A DNA stretch of 10,696 bases, taken from the NCBI GenBank assembly GCA_013416795.1, contig RQSC01000004.1, forward strand, positions 488,760-499,455. The letters are read 5' to 3'. Of the stretch, positions 1-8,273 are shown piece after piece. The DNA comes from Prasinococcaceae sp. CCMP 1430 (lineage: Eukaryota; Prasinodermophyta; Palmophyllophyceae; Prasinococcales; Prasinococcaceae). A program made the position numbers and the translations under genes. The notes below the pieces were generated by a model, which was not told where the DNA came from, made no database searches, and saw nothing but the letters and a program-made list of their open reading frames with translations. The first letter of the stretch is position 1, and every line of letters starts with the position of its first letter.

Positions 1-84
1 GCACGGCCCGCGACAGCGGCGCGGCGGCAGCGCAGCGCGCGGAGCGGCGGTTGAGGCGCGCGCGGACGTGCCAGGGGGGGCGCC

Positions 85-2294
85 ATGGACCCCAATGAGG
101 ACAACAAGGACGGAGAGGAGGACCCATCGCAGTGCGACGTGCCGCCAAGGGTACGCCGCGCGCACGCTGCGCCGATGGGAGGCTCGAGCTGCGTGCGAAA
201 GCCCGCCCCGCGCCCGCGCCCCTTTGAGACCTGCTGCGGCCTCCTGCTGCCCTCCGCGATGCGCGCCGCTCCGACACCCACACCCCGATGGGGTAAAGAA
301 GGGCGCAGGAGGAAGCTCCGGCAGTGTCCCCCCTCCCCCTTCCCCCCATCCCCTCGCTTGCGCGCCTGCCCGATGACGTCGCTGACCGAGCGCGCCCGCG
401 CGTGCTTTGCAGGTGCAAGTCGGGGGATCGCCTGTGTACGAGGTGAAGGAGAAGCTGGGCAAGGGCGGATTCGGGCAAGTGTACAAAGGCAAGCGGGCGA
501 GCACAGGAGCACAGGTGCGTTGTAGTGGCCACGCGCACGTCGGCCCACGCCGGGTTAGCCAGCGGGTGTGACAACCGCAGTCGCAGCCGCACTACGCCGC
601 GCGCGCGGCCGCTCCTGAAGCTCGCTGCGCGGTGCAGCGTCGCTGACCCCCGGGGCGCGGCCTCTCTGCGCCCGGCGTCCTGCCCGCACGCGCGTTTTTA
701 GGTCGCGCTCAAGTTCGAGCATCGCAGCAGCAAGGGGTGCAACTACGGCCCGCCGTATGAGTGGCAGGTGTACAACCAGCTGGGCGGCTCGACGCACGGG
801 ATCCCGCGGCTGCACTACAAGGGCAAGTACAACGAGTGGTACATCATGGTGATGGACATTCTCGGGCCCTCGCTGTGGGACGCGTGGAACAAGAACAACA
901 CCATGAGCAAGGAGATGGTCGCGTGCATTGCCATGGAGGCGATCGCGATCCTGCAGGCCATGCACCAGAAGGGGTACGTGCACGGTGACATCAAGCCCGA
1001 GAACTTCCTCTTCGGCTACGACGGCGACGCAGCGGCGCGGCGGCGCGTCTTTCTGGTGGACCTGGGGCTCGCCACGCGTTGGCGCGAAGCGCACTGCGGC
1101 ACGCACGTGGAGTACGACTGCCGGCCGGACGTCTTCCGCGGCACCGTGCGCTACGCCTCCGTGCACGCACACCTGGGGCGCACGGGCAGCCGCCGCGACG
1201 ACATGGAGTCGCTGGGCTACACGCTGGTGTTCCTGCTGAAGGGGCGGCTGCCGTGGCAGGGCTACCAGGGCGACAACAAGGGCTACCTCGTGTGCAAGAA
1301 GAAGATGGCCACGAGCCCGGAGGTGCTGTGCCGCTACCTGCCGAAGGAGTTCAAGACGTTTGTGGAGCACGTGGTCAACATGCGCTTCGACGAGGAGCCC
1401 AAGTACGCCTACCTCATGAGCCTGTTCGAGCCGCTGTGCACCGCCTCGCAGACGGTGGAGCGGCCGCTGGTGCTCACATCGGCTGCGCAGCGCATCAAGG
1501 TGGGCGCCAAGCGTTCGCGCGAGGAGGAGGAGGAGGACCAGCCTCGCAAGAAGACGCGCATTGGCATGCCCGCGACGCAGTGGATCACGGTGTACAACGC
1601 GCACAAGCCCATGAAACAGCGCTACCACTACAACGTGCAGGAGTCGCGCATCGAGCAGCACGTGCGCAAGGGCATAGAGGACGGCCTGTACATCAGCTGC
1701 GTGTGTTCGTCGATCAACCTGTGGGCGCTCATCATGGACGCGGGCACCGGCTTCACGTCGCAGCTGTGGAAGCTGAGCACGGCCTTCCTGCCCAAAGACT
1801 GGATCATGGAGCAGTGGGACGAGGGATACTACATCAGCGCCATCGCGGGCGCAGGGGACGGCAAGTCGCTCACGGTCATGAGCAAGGGGACGCAGTACAC
1901 GCAGCAGTCGTACAAGGTGAGCGACCAGTTCCCCTTCAAGTGGATCAACAAGAAGTGGAAGGAGGGCTTCTACGTGACCACCTGCGCGACCGCTGGCAAC
2001 CGCTGGGCGGTCGTCATGAGCCGCAACGCCGGCTTCATGGACCAGTGCGTGGAGCTCGACTTCCTGTACCCGTCCGAGGGCATCCACCGCCGCTGGGACG
2101 CTGGCTACCGCATCACGTCGTGCGCTGCGACGCCTGAGCAGGCCGCCTTCATTCTGTCAGTGCCGCGGCGCAGGCCGGGCGATGAGACTCAGGAAACGCT
2201 GCGCACGTCCGCCTTCCCGTCGACGCACGTCAAGGAAAAGTGGGCCAAGAACCTCTACATCGCGGGGGTCGCGAACGGCCGCACCGTGTGCTAG
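85..2294 (+). CDS. MLK: MUT9-like (casein kinase 1-related) nuclear Ser/Thr kinase
   Basis: Three exons, 85-150, 413-514 and 702-2294, give 586 residues; both introns are phase 0 with GT...AG ends. The ATG at 85 is the first after an in-frame stop at 52-54. Kinase domain: glycine loop [11 protein letters not shown] (residues 38-48), VALK lysine K60, catalytic loop HGDIKPEN with D152 and N157, DLG at D176, and the CK1-type segment [10 protein letters not shown]...[11 protein letters not shown] basic-acidic-basic stretch (about 326-342, AKRS..RKKTR) resembles a bipartite nuclear signal. From about residue 349 to the end lies the C-terminal domain characteristic of plant and green-algal MUT9/MLK/AEL kinases, with [50 protein letters not shown] and terminal GRTVC. 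Family members phosphorylate histone H3 and other nuclear proteins and act in silencing (Chlamydomonas) or light and hormone signalling (plants). The protein appears full length. The family assignment is firm; substrates are inferred. Confidence 0.95.
151..412 (+). other. Intron 1 of the kinase gene
   Basis: The donor is GTACGC after codon 22 and the acceptor is TTTGCAG. CTGAC at 382-386, 26 bases before the acceptor AG, fits a branchpoint. Splicing is phase 0 and joins the acidic N-terminus to the strand carrying the glycine-rich loop. Confidence 0.85.
515..701 (+). other. Intron 2 of the kinase gene
   Basis: The donor is GTGCGT and the acceptor is GTTTTTAG, phase 0, with CTGAC at 643-647. 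Removal joins the glycine loop (exon 2) directly to the VALK ATP-anchoring lysine (exon 3), which is the spacing expected in protein kinases. Confidence 0.88.
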
Positions 2295-2326
2295 AGATAG
2301 AGAGAGAGAGAGGGAGGAGAGAGAGC
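2293..2326. repeat. GA-rich simple repeat in kinase 3' UTR
   Basis: An interrupted (GA)n purine run begins at the stop codon of the kinase and continues about 30 bases into the 3' UTR. No coding or element structure is associated with it. Confidence 0.8.
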
Positions 2327-2400
2327 GGCCGCGCGGAAACAGTGGATGAGCCTCTAGCGCGTCGTGGTCCTGGCCAGTCGTCCCCCCTCACTATCCTCGT

Positions 2401-2405
2401 TGTAA
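2401..2405 (+). promoter_or_regulatory. TGTAA polyadenylation signal of the kinase gene
   Basis: TGTAA lies 107 bases after the kinase stop codon in a locally less GC-rich stretch. TGTAA is the dominant poly(A) signal in chlorophyte algae such as Chlamydomonas. The rest of 2295-2624 shows no gene-like reading frame on either strand and is read as converging 3' UTRs. Confidence 0.6.
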
Positions 2406-2624
2406 TGTTACTGCCTCTTACGACCACGTGGGCGGGGTTGGGTGTTTGTGTGGGCGTGCGGGCGCGCGAGTCGTTCGTTGCACAGGACGGTCGCTGCAGG
2501 GCGGTGTGGCAGAGCGCGTGCGCAGGACTAGCGCGGCCAAGCGCCAAGTTCGAGCGGGGCAGCGCGGCGCAGGGCTGTGCGTGGCGGACCAGCGTGCAGC
2601 AGCGAAGGTACTCCTGTCATATTA

Positions 2625-3589
2625 TCAAGTCTGGCCCGCAACAGCGCCGCGTCGTCGCGCCCTGCCCGTGCGCGCGCGCTGTCAGTGTGGGCTCGACCGT
2701 GCGCCACGGGGGGGCGCGTGCGTGCGCGCTCGCGCTTACATGCAGAGAGCCCGCAGGTGGGCTGGGGAGGGCACTCGCAGACACGCGGGAAATCACGCGT
2801 ATCTCGGCCGTACCTGTCGAGCGCGGGCGCCATCCTCGCAAGGGCGCCTGCCCTTTCCGCCGCCGCGCATTCAAGCGCGCACGCGCGCGAACGCTCCATG
2901 GCAAGGGCGTCAAGCACGCGCGCGTGCTCGTCGCGCGAGGCCGCCAGGCGCGCGTTCGCCTCGCGCGCCGACGCTCGCGCGGAGGCAAGGAGCGCTCCCA
3001 AGGGCGCGATGTGTTTGTGCGCCTCAGCGGGGAGCTCCCGCAGGTCGCTCGCGAGCTGCGCCCCCACCAGCGCGGCGCGCGCCTCGTCGAGCTGCCGCTC
3101 GGCCCCTGCCAGAGCGCGCACGTCCCGCGCGTGTGCGGCAACCTCGTCCATGAGGGCCTGCGCGAGCGCCACCATGCGCTGCACCACCCCCTCCCCCGGC
3201 GATGCCAGCCGCACTGCCTCTTCCCTGCGCTGCGCGCGCTCGGCGGCCAGCGCCGCCTCAGCGCGCTCGGCACGTGCGCGCTCGGCACGCGCGTCCGCGA
3301 GCGCGGCCGCGAGGCGCGCGCATAGCGCGTCCGCCGCCTCGGCGGCCTCGCGGGACCTGCGCTGGCGAGCTTGCGCGCGCGCACGAGCTGAAGCGCGCGC
3401 ACGAGGGGAGCCATCATCGGACGCGTCCTCACTCTCGCCCTCGCTCTGTGAGGGCGTGGCGGGGTGGGCGCCGCGCGGGCGTACACGGGCTTGCGGACGC
3501 GCTGGCGCGGCGGGGCCCTTGCCTGCCTCGCGCGATGCAGCGCGGCCGCTACGCGCCCCGACCAGGGGGACAGCGGGACGCACGCGCAT
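2625..3589 (-). CDS. Hypothetical Ala/Arg/Glu-rich coiled-coil protein (ends uncertain)
   Basis: I do not recognise a family. The supported part is exon 1, 3589 down to 2814: 258 codons plus two bases from an ATG. Residues 47-61 form an acidic serine patch (SQSEGESEDASDDGS, casein kinase 2-like sites). From about 72 to 250 there are long Ala/Leu/Glu/Arg runs with heptad-like spacing, broken near PGEG (131-134) and LPAEAHKHIAPLG, so two or three coiled-coil segments are likely. A GTACGG donor at 2813 and an acceptor at 2662, 18 bases beyond CTGAC (2685-2681), would give a short exon ending in TGA at 2627-2625, 270 residues in all. Alternative acceptors at 2679 or without splicing keep the frame open to a stop at 2528-2530. 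An upstream in-frame ATG at 3802 would add a low-complexity N-terminus derived from a CCCACA repeat, so I prefer 3589. The residue pattern favours this strand over the open antisense frames. Confidence 0.5.
2662..2813 (-). other. Putative intron of the coiled-coil gene
   Basis: On the minus strand the donor GTACGG starts at 2813, CTGAC sits at 2685-2681 and a GGGCAG acceptor ends at 2662. Size and branchpoint resemble the other introns here. The acceptor choice is not certain; CTGACAG at 2679 is an in-phase alternative. Confidence 0.4.
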
Positions 3590-3937
3590 AGTGCTCCCCC
3601 CGCCAGCCGCGCGAGCGCCCCCCCGCGGCGTCTGGCTGCCGCCGCCGGGGCTCGGGTGGCGTCGCCGCCGCGCCTGCCCGCGACACGCCGCGGCGTCGCC
3701 GCAGGCGACGCGGACGCGCGCATGTCGCGCGCACCGCCGACGCCTGGGGCGCGCGTGTGCCACCCGTGCCCCACACCCACACCCACACCAACCCACCCAC
3801 ATGCGCCCTCGCGAGCGCCCTCGGTGGGGGAACGGGCCAACAGTCGCCTGCCCGCGCGCGCGACGCAATGCGATTTGACCAGAGGTTAACTGCCGTAAGT
3901 TGTACTTACCCGTGGGTTATTGTATCGATATGTCTCA

Positions 3938-3945
3938 TTTATAAT
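3938..3945. promoter_or_regulatory. TATA-like element
   Basis: TTTATAAT stands in the only AT-rich part of the divergent spacer between two gene starts. It could serve either gene; orientation is not decided by sequence. Such A/T runs are rare in this window, which is why it is listed. Confidence 0.3.
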
Positions 3946-4000
3946 CGACGCGATGAGGCGATGACGAAAAAAATCGAACAGCTCGCAGCTGGGGTCGCCG

Positions 4001-4042
4001 TGATGCGATGTGATGTGGTGTGATGAGATGTGATGTGATGTG
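4001..4042. repeat. Tandem 10-bp TGATGNGATG repeat
   Basis: Four consecutive 10-base units follow the pattern TGATG-N-GATG (the second unit has GGTG), then a partial TG. Each unit is itself two TGATG-like pentamers, so the basic period is 5 and the strong period 10. Confidence 0.8.
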
Positions 4043-4069
4043 GCGTTGCGCCTCCCGCCCCGCCTGGGC

Positions 4070-4093
4070 AAAAAAAAAAAAAAAAAAGAAAAA
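4070..4093. repeat. Poly(A) tract
   Basis: Eighteen A residues, one G, then five A residues, about 150 bases upstream of the PLP enzyme ATG. It may be a nucleosome-excluding poly(dA:dT) promoter element. No flanking target-site duplication or retroposed gene was seen, so I do not call a retroelement. Confidence 0.75.
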
Positions 4094-4245
4094 GTCTCGA
4101 ACGGGGAAGCACTTTTTTGGTGCACGCACGCAGCACCGCTCGGGGCGCCATACGCAGCGCGCGCGGCGCGCGCGCGGATGGGGCGTGTTCCCCACCCACC
4201 CCCGCTCCCCCTGCTGACGCGACACCCAAGCGCGGCGATTCGTTG

Positions 4246-6375
4246 ATGGCAGCGCCTGCGCCCCCTCACGGCGCGGGAGAGGCGCTGCTCGCGGCGCTGC
4301 CCGCCGCGCTCGCCGACCTGCCCGCCGAGTGGCGCGGCACGACGTTCGACAACTCGGCGCTGCTGGGCCGGGCGGAGTTCTCGAAGAGGCTGCTCGAGCT
4401 CGCGGGCCGCGGCGCGGGCGACGTCACGGCGGAGTCGCTTGCGGCGATCGGTAATGCGGAAGATTACCTGCGGGTGGCATCCAATGTCGCAACGATGCTC
4501 GAGACGGCACTCGCGGTCAAACGCGGCCTGCCCGCGGAGCACGTCTTCACCTTCGCCTCCACGCGCATGCCCGTTGCGGCTGCGCCCATCGCCACAAAAG
4601 CAAAGACGACAGTGTACTACGGCAGCGCCGCCGACGCGCCGCTCAACCCCATGGAGATTGAGCTCTTCAGCAGAGTCGGCGCCGACATCGAGTGTGTGGC
4701 GGGCATGCCTCCTGCGGCCGTGTCCGGCCTCGCGCTGGTGACCGAGGGCGCGCTGGGCGATCGCTGGACCGCAGCGTCGGTGCCCGCCAGCGTTGCTGGC
4801 GTCGTCTCGCCCGAGGCGCTCTACGTGACAGACCGCGCACTGCTGCCCCCGGCGGAGGTGCTCGTTGTGCGCAAACGCCTCGCCACACCGCTCACGACGC
4901 CCGCCGCTGAGCGCGCGCTGCAGGCGCTCGCGGGCGTGCCGCTCACCGCCGACGAGGAGCGCGCCGATACAGAGGCGGTGGCGGCCTTCGAGGCGCACTT
5001 GCAGACTATGAGTGGGACCGATGCGGACGCCACGCATCCGCCAGTGTCGTTCACCGCCGGACTGCCCGCGCTTTGCTCCGTGTGGACCGCCATGATCGCC
5101 ATGGGCGGCGCCGACGTGCTCATGTGCTCGACTGCGTACGGCGGCAGCAGCCAGATGACCGACTTGCTCGTTGAGCGCGTGCCCACGCTGCGCAAGCACA
5201 CGTTCGACATCCAGGGCGTGGGCACGTGCCTCTCGACGAGCATCAAGGACGCGCTCGACAGGCTTGCCCAGGACGAGGGCTCGAAGTCGATCCCTGCGAC
5301 GCTGCTGGCGGTCGAGATCCCCACAAACCCGGACATGAAGGTGCCCGACATGCGCGAGGTCGCCGAGATGCTCGCGGCGCATGGCACGGAAACTGGCAAG
5401 GACGTGTTGCTGCTGGTAGACACGACGTTCGCGCCCGCGTCGGGAGTGCTCGGCAAGCTCAGGGAGGCCTGCGACGGGTTGCCGGCGGTGGCGTTCGTGT
5501 CGATGTCAAAGAGCGTCTCGCGGGGTGTCACCACCGCGGGTGCGGTGGTGGCGAACCACACAGCCTACGCCCGCGATGTACTCAAGGGCGTGGCGGCGGT
5601 CGCGTCCGCATTCGACACCGGCGCTAGGCCTGACCAGGTGCAGCGCCTCGCAGCAAACCACGTCGGCGTCGAGGAGCGTTGCAAAAAGGCGTACGTTGAG
5701 TGCTCTGGACTCGTGCCGCAGCGCGCGCGGTGCGGTTGAGCGATGGGTGCGCGCGCTGTGCGCGCTTCACCTGACGCTCATTCTCGTTTGCGTGCGCGCT
5801 CGCCCGAACGCGCGCAGGTACGCGCACGCAGCGGCGGTGGGCGAAGGGCTGGTGGCCGCAGTCAAGTCTCACACCGGTGAGGACATGCCGTTGGCTTTCG
5901 TGTCGCCGGCCTCGGCGGCGATCGCTTTCACCACGAGCACGTTCAGCTTCAATCTGCCCGCGCCCGCAGGCGCGGATGCGGCCACCTGCGAGGCGCTTGC
6001 GCAGCGCTTCGTCGACCTGCTGTGCGCACACGCCGGCGAGTTCAAGCCATGCGTCAGCTTCGGGCAGGACAACGGACTGGTTTACGCCACCGTGCCTGCC
6101 ACCTCGACGCAGGGCGCCATCAGGGCCGAGGACAAGGTGCGTCGCATCTTGCATCGGCGGGTCGCGCCGCCGCTCGCGTGCGCGTGAGCTGTGCGCGAGC
6201 TGCGCGCGTGGCGTGCTCCGCGTGCTGACGCAGACTCCTCACCCACCACGGGCGCTGGCAGGCCAAGCAGGCCGTGGGCGGCGTGCAGCTCGTGCGCCTC
6301 TCTTTCCCCGTGACGTGCGACACGGCCGCCGTCAGCGAGATCGTCGCCGACGCCATCGCCGCCGTGTACGCGTGA
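4246..6375 (+). CDS. Divergent Cys/Met-metabolism PLP-dependent enzyme (cystathionine gamma-synthase/lyase superfamily)
   Basis: Exons 4246-5690, 5818-6136 and 6262-6375 encode 625 residues; the ATG at 4246 is the first in the open frame. Family marks sit in the middle and C-terminal parts: FTAGLPAL, then AYGGSSQM with Y298 (equivalent of the YGGT loop), EIPTNPDMKVPDM (family E-TPTNP-V-DI), DTTFAP with D392 (partner of the pyridine nitrogen) and SMSKSVSRG with K422, the likely Schiff-base lysine. The C-terminal domain spans exons 2-3 and ends LVRLSFP...VYA. The family normally has about 400 residues; here some 250 precede the first firm motif. The family makes or breaks cystathionine, homocysteine or methionine by beta/gamma elimination or replacement. 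Which reaction this divergent member catalyses cannot be read from sequence. No obvious transit peptide is present, so cytosolic location is a guess. Confidence 0.87.
5691..5817 (+). other. Intron 1 of the PLP enzyme gene
   Basis: Donor GTACGT, acceptor CGCGCAG, CTGAC at 5771-5775. It is a phase 2 intron: GC from exon 1 plus G from exon 2 restore an Ala codon, and the reading KKA-YAHAAAV continues the domain without a break. Confidence 0.85.
6137..6261 (+). other. Intron 2 of the PLP enzyme gene
   Basis: Donor GTGCGT after AEDK, acceptor GGCAG at 6261, phase 0, CTGAC at 6225-6229. An acceptor 9 bases further on (CAAGCAG) is also in phase and would remove three residues (AKQ), so NAGNAG-like alternative use is possible. 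Confidence 0.75.
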
Positions 6376-6508
6376 GCCTCCGCGTGGGTGATGCCCTCCA
6401 CGCCCGCGTGCACGCGCTCGCGCGCAAGGACACGCGCACGCGCCTGGGGAGCATCGGCCGATGGCACACGCGCGGGCGCCTGCCCGTGCGTGCTAATATA
6501 GCAGCGTA

Positions 6509-6513
6509 TTACA
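6509..6513 (-). promoter_or_regulatory. TGTAA polyadenylation signal of the phospholipid methyltransferase gene
   Basis: On the minus strand TGTAA lies about 99 bases after the stop at 6612-6614, matching the spacing seen for the kinase. The 236-bp spacer 6376-6611 therefore holds two converging 3' UTRs. No plus-strand TGTAA was found for the PLP enzyme gene. Confidence 0.6.
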
Positions 6514-6611
6514 TTCCCGCGGGTCGCGACGTTGCGCGCGCTCAGGGCGCACTGCGCGCCCGGGCGGGGGGGCGGCTGTGTGGAGGGAATGGGGGGAGCG
6601 CGCGCGCGCGC

Positions 6612-6921
6612 TCAGTCGCGGCGCGCCTTCGCACGCCTCGTGCCGGCGGCCGCGCCGGCGCGGCCGGTCGCCTTGACCACCTTGTCGGCCTCGGCAGGCG
6701 CAGCGATCGACCACGACCCGGCCTTGGAGAGGTCCGCGGTGGCTCCGTCGATGTAGGTCTCCACAATCGACGTGATGACGTACAGCATGCAGTGGTATGC
6801 CGCCATGCCGCCCACCAGCTCGCGCTCCACGCCCGCGCCGAGGCCAGCGCCCGCCGCCGCGCCCGCCGCCGGGTACATCAGCGTGCCAACGCCGAGCACG
6901 ACACTGCGCGCGCGCGTGTGC

Positions 6922-6958
<37 letters not shown>

Positions 6959-7583
6959 CTCGTCGCACTGGTGGGACTCGGTGACGACGCGACGCAAGGG
7001 CGCGCGTGTGGGGGCTACCATCGCTGCCTCCTCTGGCACCGCTGCAGGCGCAAGGCGCAGGCGAAGGCGCGGGCGCGGGCGCAGGCGCGCACAGGCGCGC
7101 GCAGGCGCGTGCGCGCGCATGGGGATGTGGGAGGGGGCGGGGGGCGGCGCGGCACCGCCGCGCCACGCACAGGATGGAGCCCAGGTACTGGGGGTGGGGG
7201 AAGACGTTGAAGGGGTAGCCCTCGACCCAGGGGATGACGGCGCCGAACCTGTTGCCGTAGTACACGCCCACGGCGCCCAGCGTCGTGTACACGGCGTGGT
7301 TGAGGCTGCCGCCCGAGCAGAGGAGCACGGCGGCCGCCGCGAGGCGCGTAGCGCCCGCGCGGCTGAAGGTGGACACGAGCAGCCTGCCGACGTCGCCCGA
7401 CTCATCGCCCTCGATGGTGATGAGGTACCAGCGCAGGTAGAAGAGCAGCTGGATGACCTTCATGCCCACTGCGAGCGTCGCGAACTGTTTGGCGATCGCC
7501 ACGGGGCCGTGGCGCGCCGCGCCGGACGCGCGCGCGAACGCCGTCGGCCGCGTCCACACGAGCGCGTACACGGCGTGCGGCAT
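6612..7583 (-). CDS. PLMT: Phospholipid N-methyltransferase (plant PLMT/PEMT family)
   Basis: Exons 7583-7171 and 6903-6612 give 234 residues. The best marker is residues 95-135: LNHAVYTTLGAVGVYYGNRFG, then IPWVEGYPFNVFPHPQYLGS, closely following the plant phosphatidyl-N-methylethanolamine methyltransferase pattern (Y-YG-RFG---PWV--FPF-V--PQY-GS). Start fits the family's short N-terminal Y--VWTRP--F motif. Hydrophobic segments at about 31-54, 76-95, 138-160 and 167-185 are likely membrane spans; VET near residue 186 matches the C-terminal acidic AdoMet-contact region. The enzyme moves methyl groups from AdoMet to phosphatidylethanolamine derivatives, giving phosphatidylcholine in the ER. A lysine/arginine-rich tail (212-234) follows. 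Whether it does all three methylations or only the last two is not visible. It is divergent from the KAS I gene across about 1 kb. Confidence 0.85.
6924..6954. repeat. (GA)n microsatellite inside intron
   Basis: An uninterrupted GA repeat of 31 bases. On the transcribed minus strand it reads (CT)n and sits between the CTGAC branchpoint-like motif and the acceptor, so it supplies the polypyrimidine tract. Confidence 0.9.
7044..7110. repeat. Degenerate GGCGCA-type repeat in intron
   Basis: A run of imperfect GGCGCAG/GGCGCGG units fills the donor half of the methyltransferase intron. It keeps several frames open but has no protein-like signal. Confidence 0.65.
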
Positions 7584-7821
7584 GGGCGCGCGAGCATGCG
7601 AGAGCAGCGCTCCGCTCCCCCACCCGACCCCCCGCGAGCCGCCGCCGCTCCGCCCGCGCACTCGCGCGTGCGTTTTTCGCGGTTCGCACGCGCGCGAAAT
7701 TCCAACCGCGAAAAAACTCGCGCGGGCGCGCTCTCGCGTCGCGCGCGCGCGAACCGCGGCGTCACGCCACGATCCGATTGGGGAACGCGCGCGCGGAATC
7801 GCGCGACGGCGCGCGCGGACC

Positions 7822-7857
7822 GGGGCCGGGGGGCTTAAGAGGGGGGGGTAGGGGGGG
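7822..7857 (+). promoter_or_regulatory. Potential G-quadruplex motif
   Basis: Four G runs of 4, 6, 8 and 7 bases (7822-7825, 7828-7833, 7841-7848, 7851-7857) are separated by loops of 2, 7 and 2 bases, satisfying the usual quadruplex pattern. Folding is inference. Confidence 0.5.
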
Positions 7858-8186
7858 ACGCCCCGACATTTCCGGCGTCCGAATATCCGGTCCGAAACGC
7901 ATTCGTGTGCGTCGATCGGCGGCGATCGGGCCGCTGGCGCGCCGCCGCTGCCGCGAAATCGCGGAATCGGCAGAAAAACGAGCAAATCGGCGGAGCGCCG
8001 GCGCGGGCCGACCGACGGCCCGGCCGAAAGCCGGGCGCGGGCGTTTTCCCGCCGCTTTTTCCTCTTCGTGTTTGGTTCGCAGATGCGCTGCCTGGCTCTT
8101 GATGGTCGCGCAGAACGCTTTGGATCTGCCCCGCTCTCAATCAAACTCAGCCGGATCGCGCCATTGCGCGCGCGCGCTCCGAAATT

Positions 8187-8273
8187 CTTTGTTCTTTTCC
8201 TTTTCCTTTTTTTTTTGCGCAATGCCATGATGAGACCCGCTCGCGCGCTCTGTTTTATTTTTTTATTTTTTTT
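8187..8273. repeat. Paired T-rich tracts in promoter
   Basis: Two pyrimidine blocks each follow CGCGCGCTC and end in a T run plus GCG (CGCGCGCTC at about 8170 with T tract to 8216; second block 8252-8273). They look like an imperfect direct repeat and are the most AT-rich part of the intergenic region. Confidence 0.5.

Larger units (their letters stand above)
3590..4245. other. Divergent intergenic region with AT-rich island
   Basis: This 656-bp stretch separates the minus-strand coiled-coil gene from the plus-strand PLP enzyme gene. It holds a hairpin-like inverted repeat, GCGTCGCC/GGCGACGC with a 3-base loop (3693-3711), a CCCACA-type simple repeat (about 3769-3800), a sharp drop in GC from about 3870 to 4093, a TATA-like TTTATAAT (3938-3945), a 10-bp tandem repeat and a poly(A) tract. 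I see no convincing coding frame, tRNA or small RNA. It probably contains both promoters and 5' UTRs. Confidence 0.55.
6904..7170 (-). other. Intron of the phospholipid methyltransferase gene
   Basis: On the minus strand the donor GTGCGT begins at 7170 and the acceptor GCGCAG ends at 6904; phase 2, restoring a Leu codon (CT+T) and the reading GSIL-VVLGVG. CTGAC at 6958-6954 is followed immediately by a (CT)n tract. The donor-proximal part is a GGCGCA-type repeat. Confidence 0.85.

Noticed and set aside
555-2087. Long open frame antisense to the kinase (510 codons)
   Set aside because: It mirrors the GC-biased third positions of the real gene; its His/Val/Leu/Arg-rich product has no domain pattern, and the sense strand encodes a conserved kinase.
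3693-3711. GCGTCGCC/GGCGACGC hairpin as a structured RNA or terminator
   Set aside because: Eight-base GC arms are readily found by chance in such GC-rich sequence, and no U tract or RNA gene context accompanies it.
2577-3878. Plus-strand open frame (433 codons) opposite the coiled-coil gene
   Set aside because: Its Ser/Ala/Arg composition is what the complement of an Ala/Glu/Arg coiled coil gives; no domain-like segment was seen.
4070-4093. Poly(A) tract as the tail of a retroposed element
   Set aside because: No target-site duplication, no promoter boxes and no recognisable source gene upstream.
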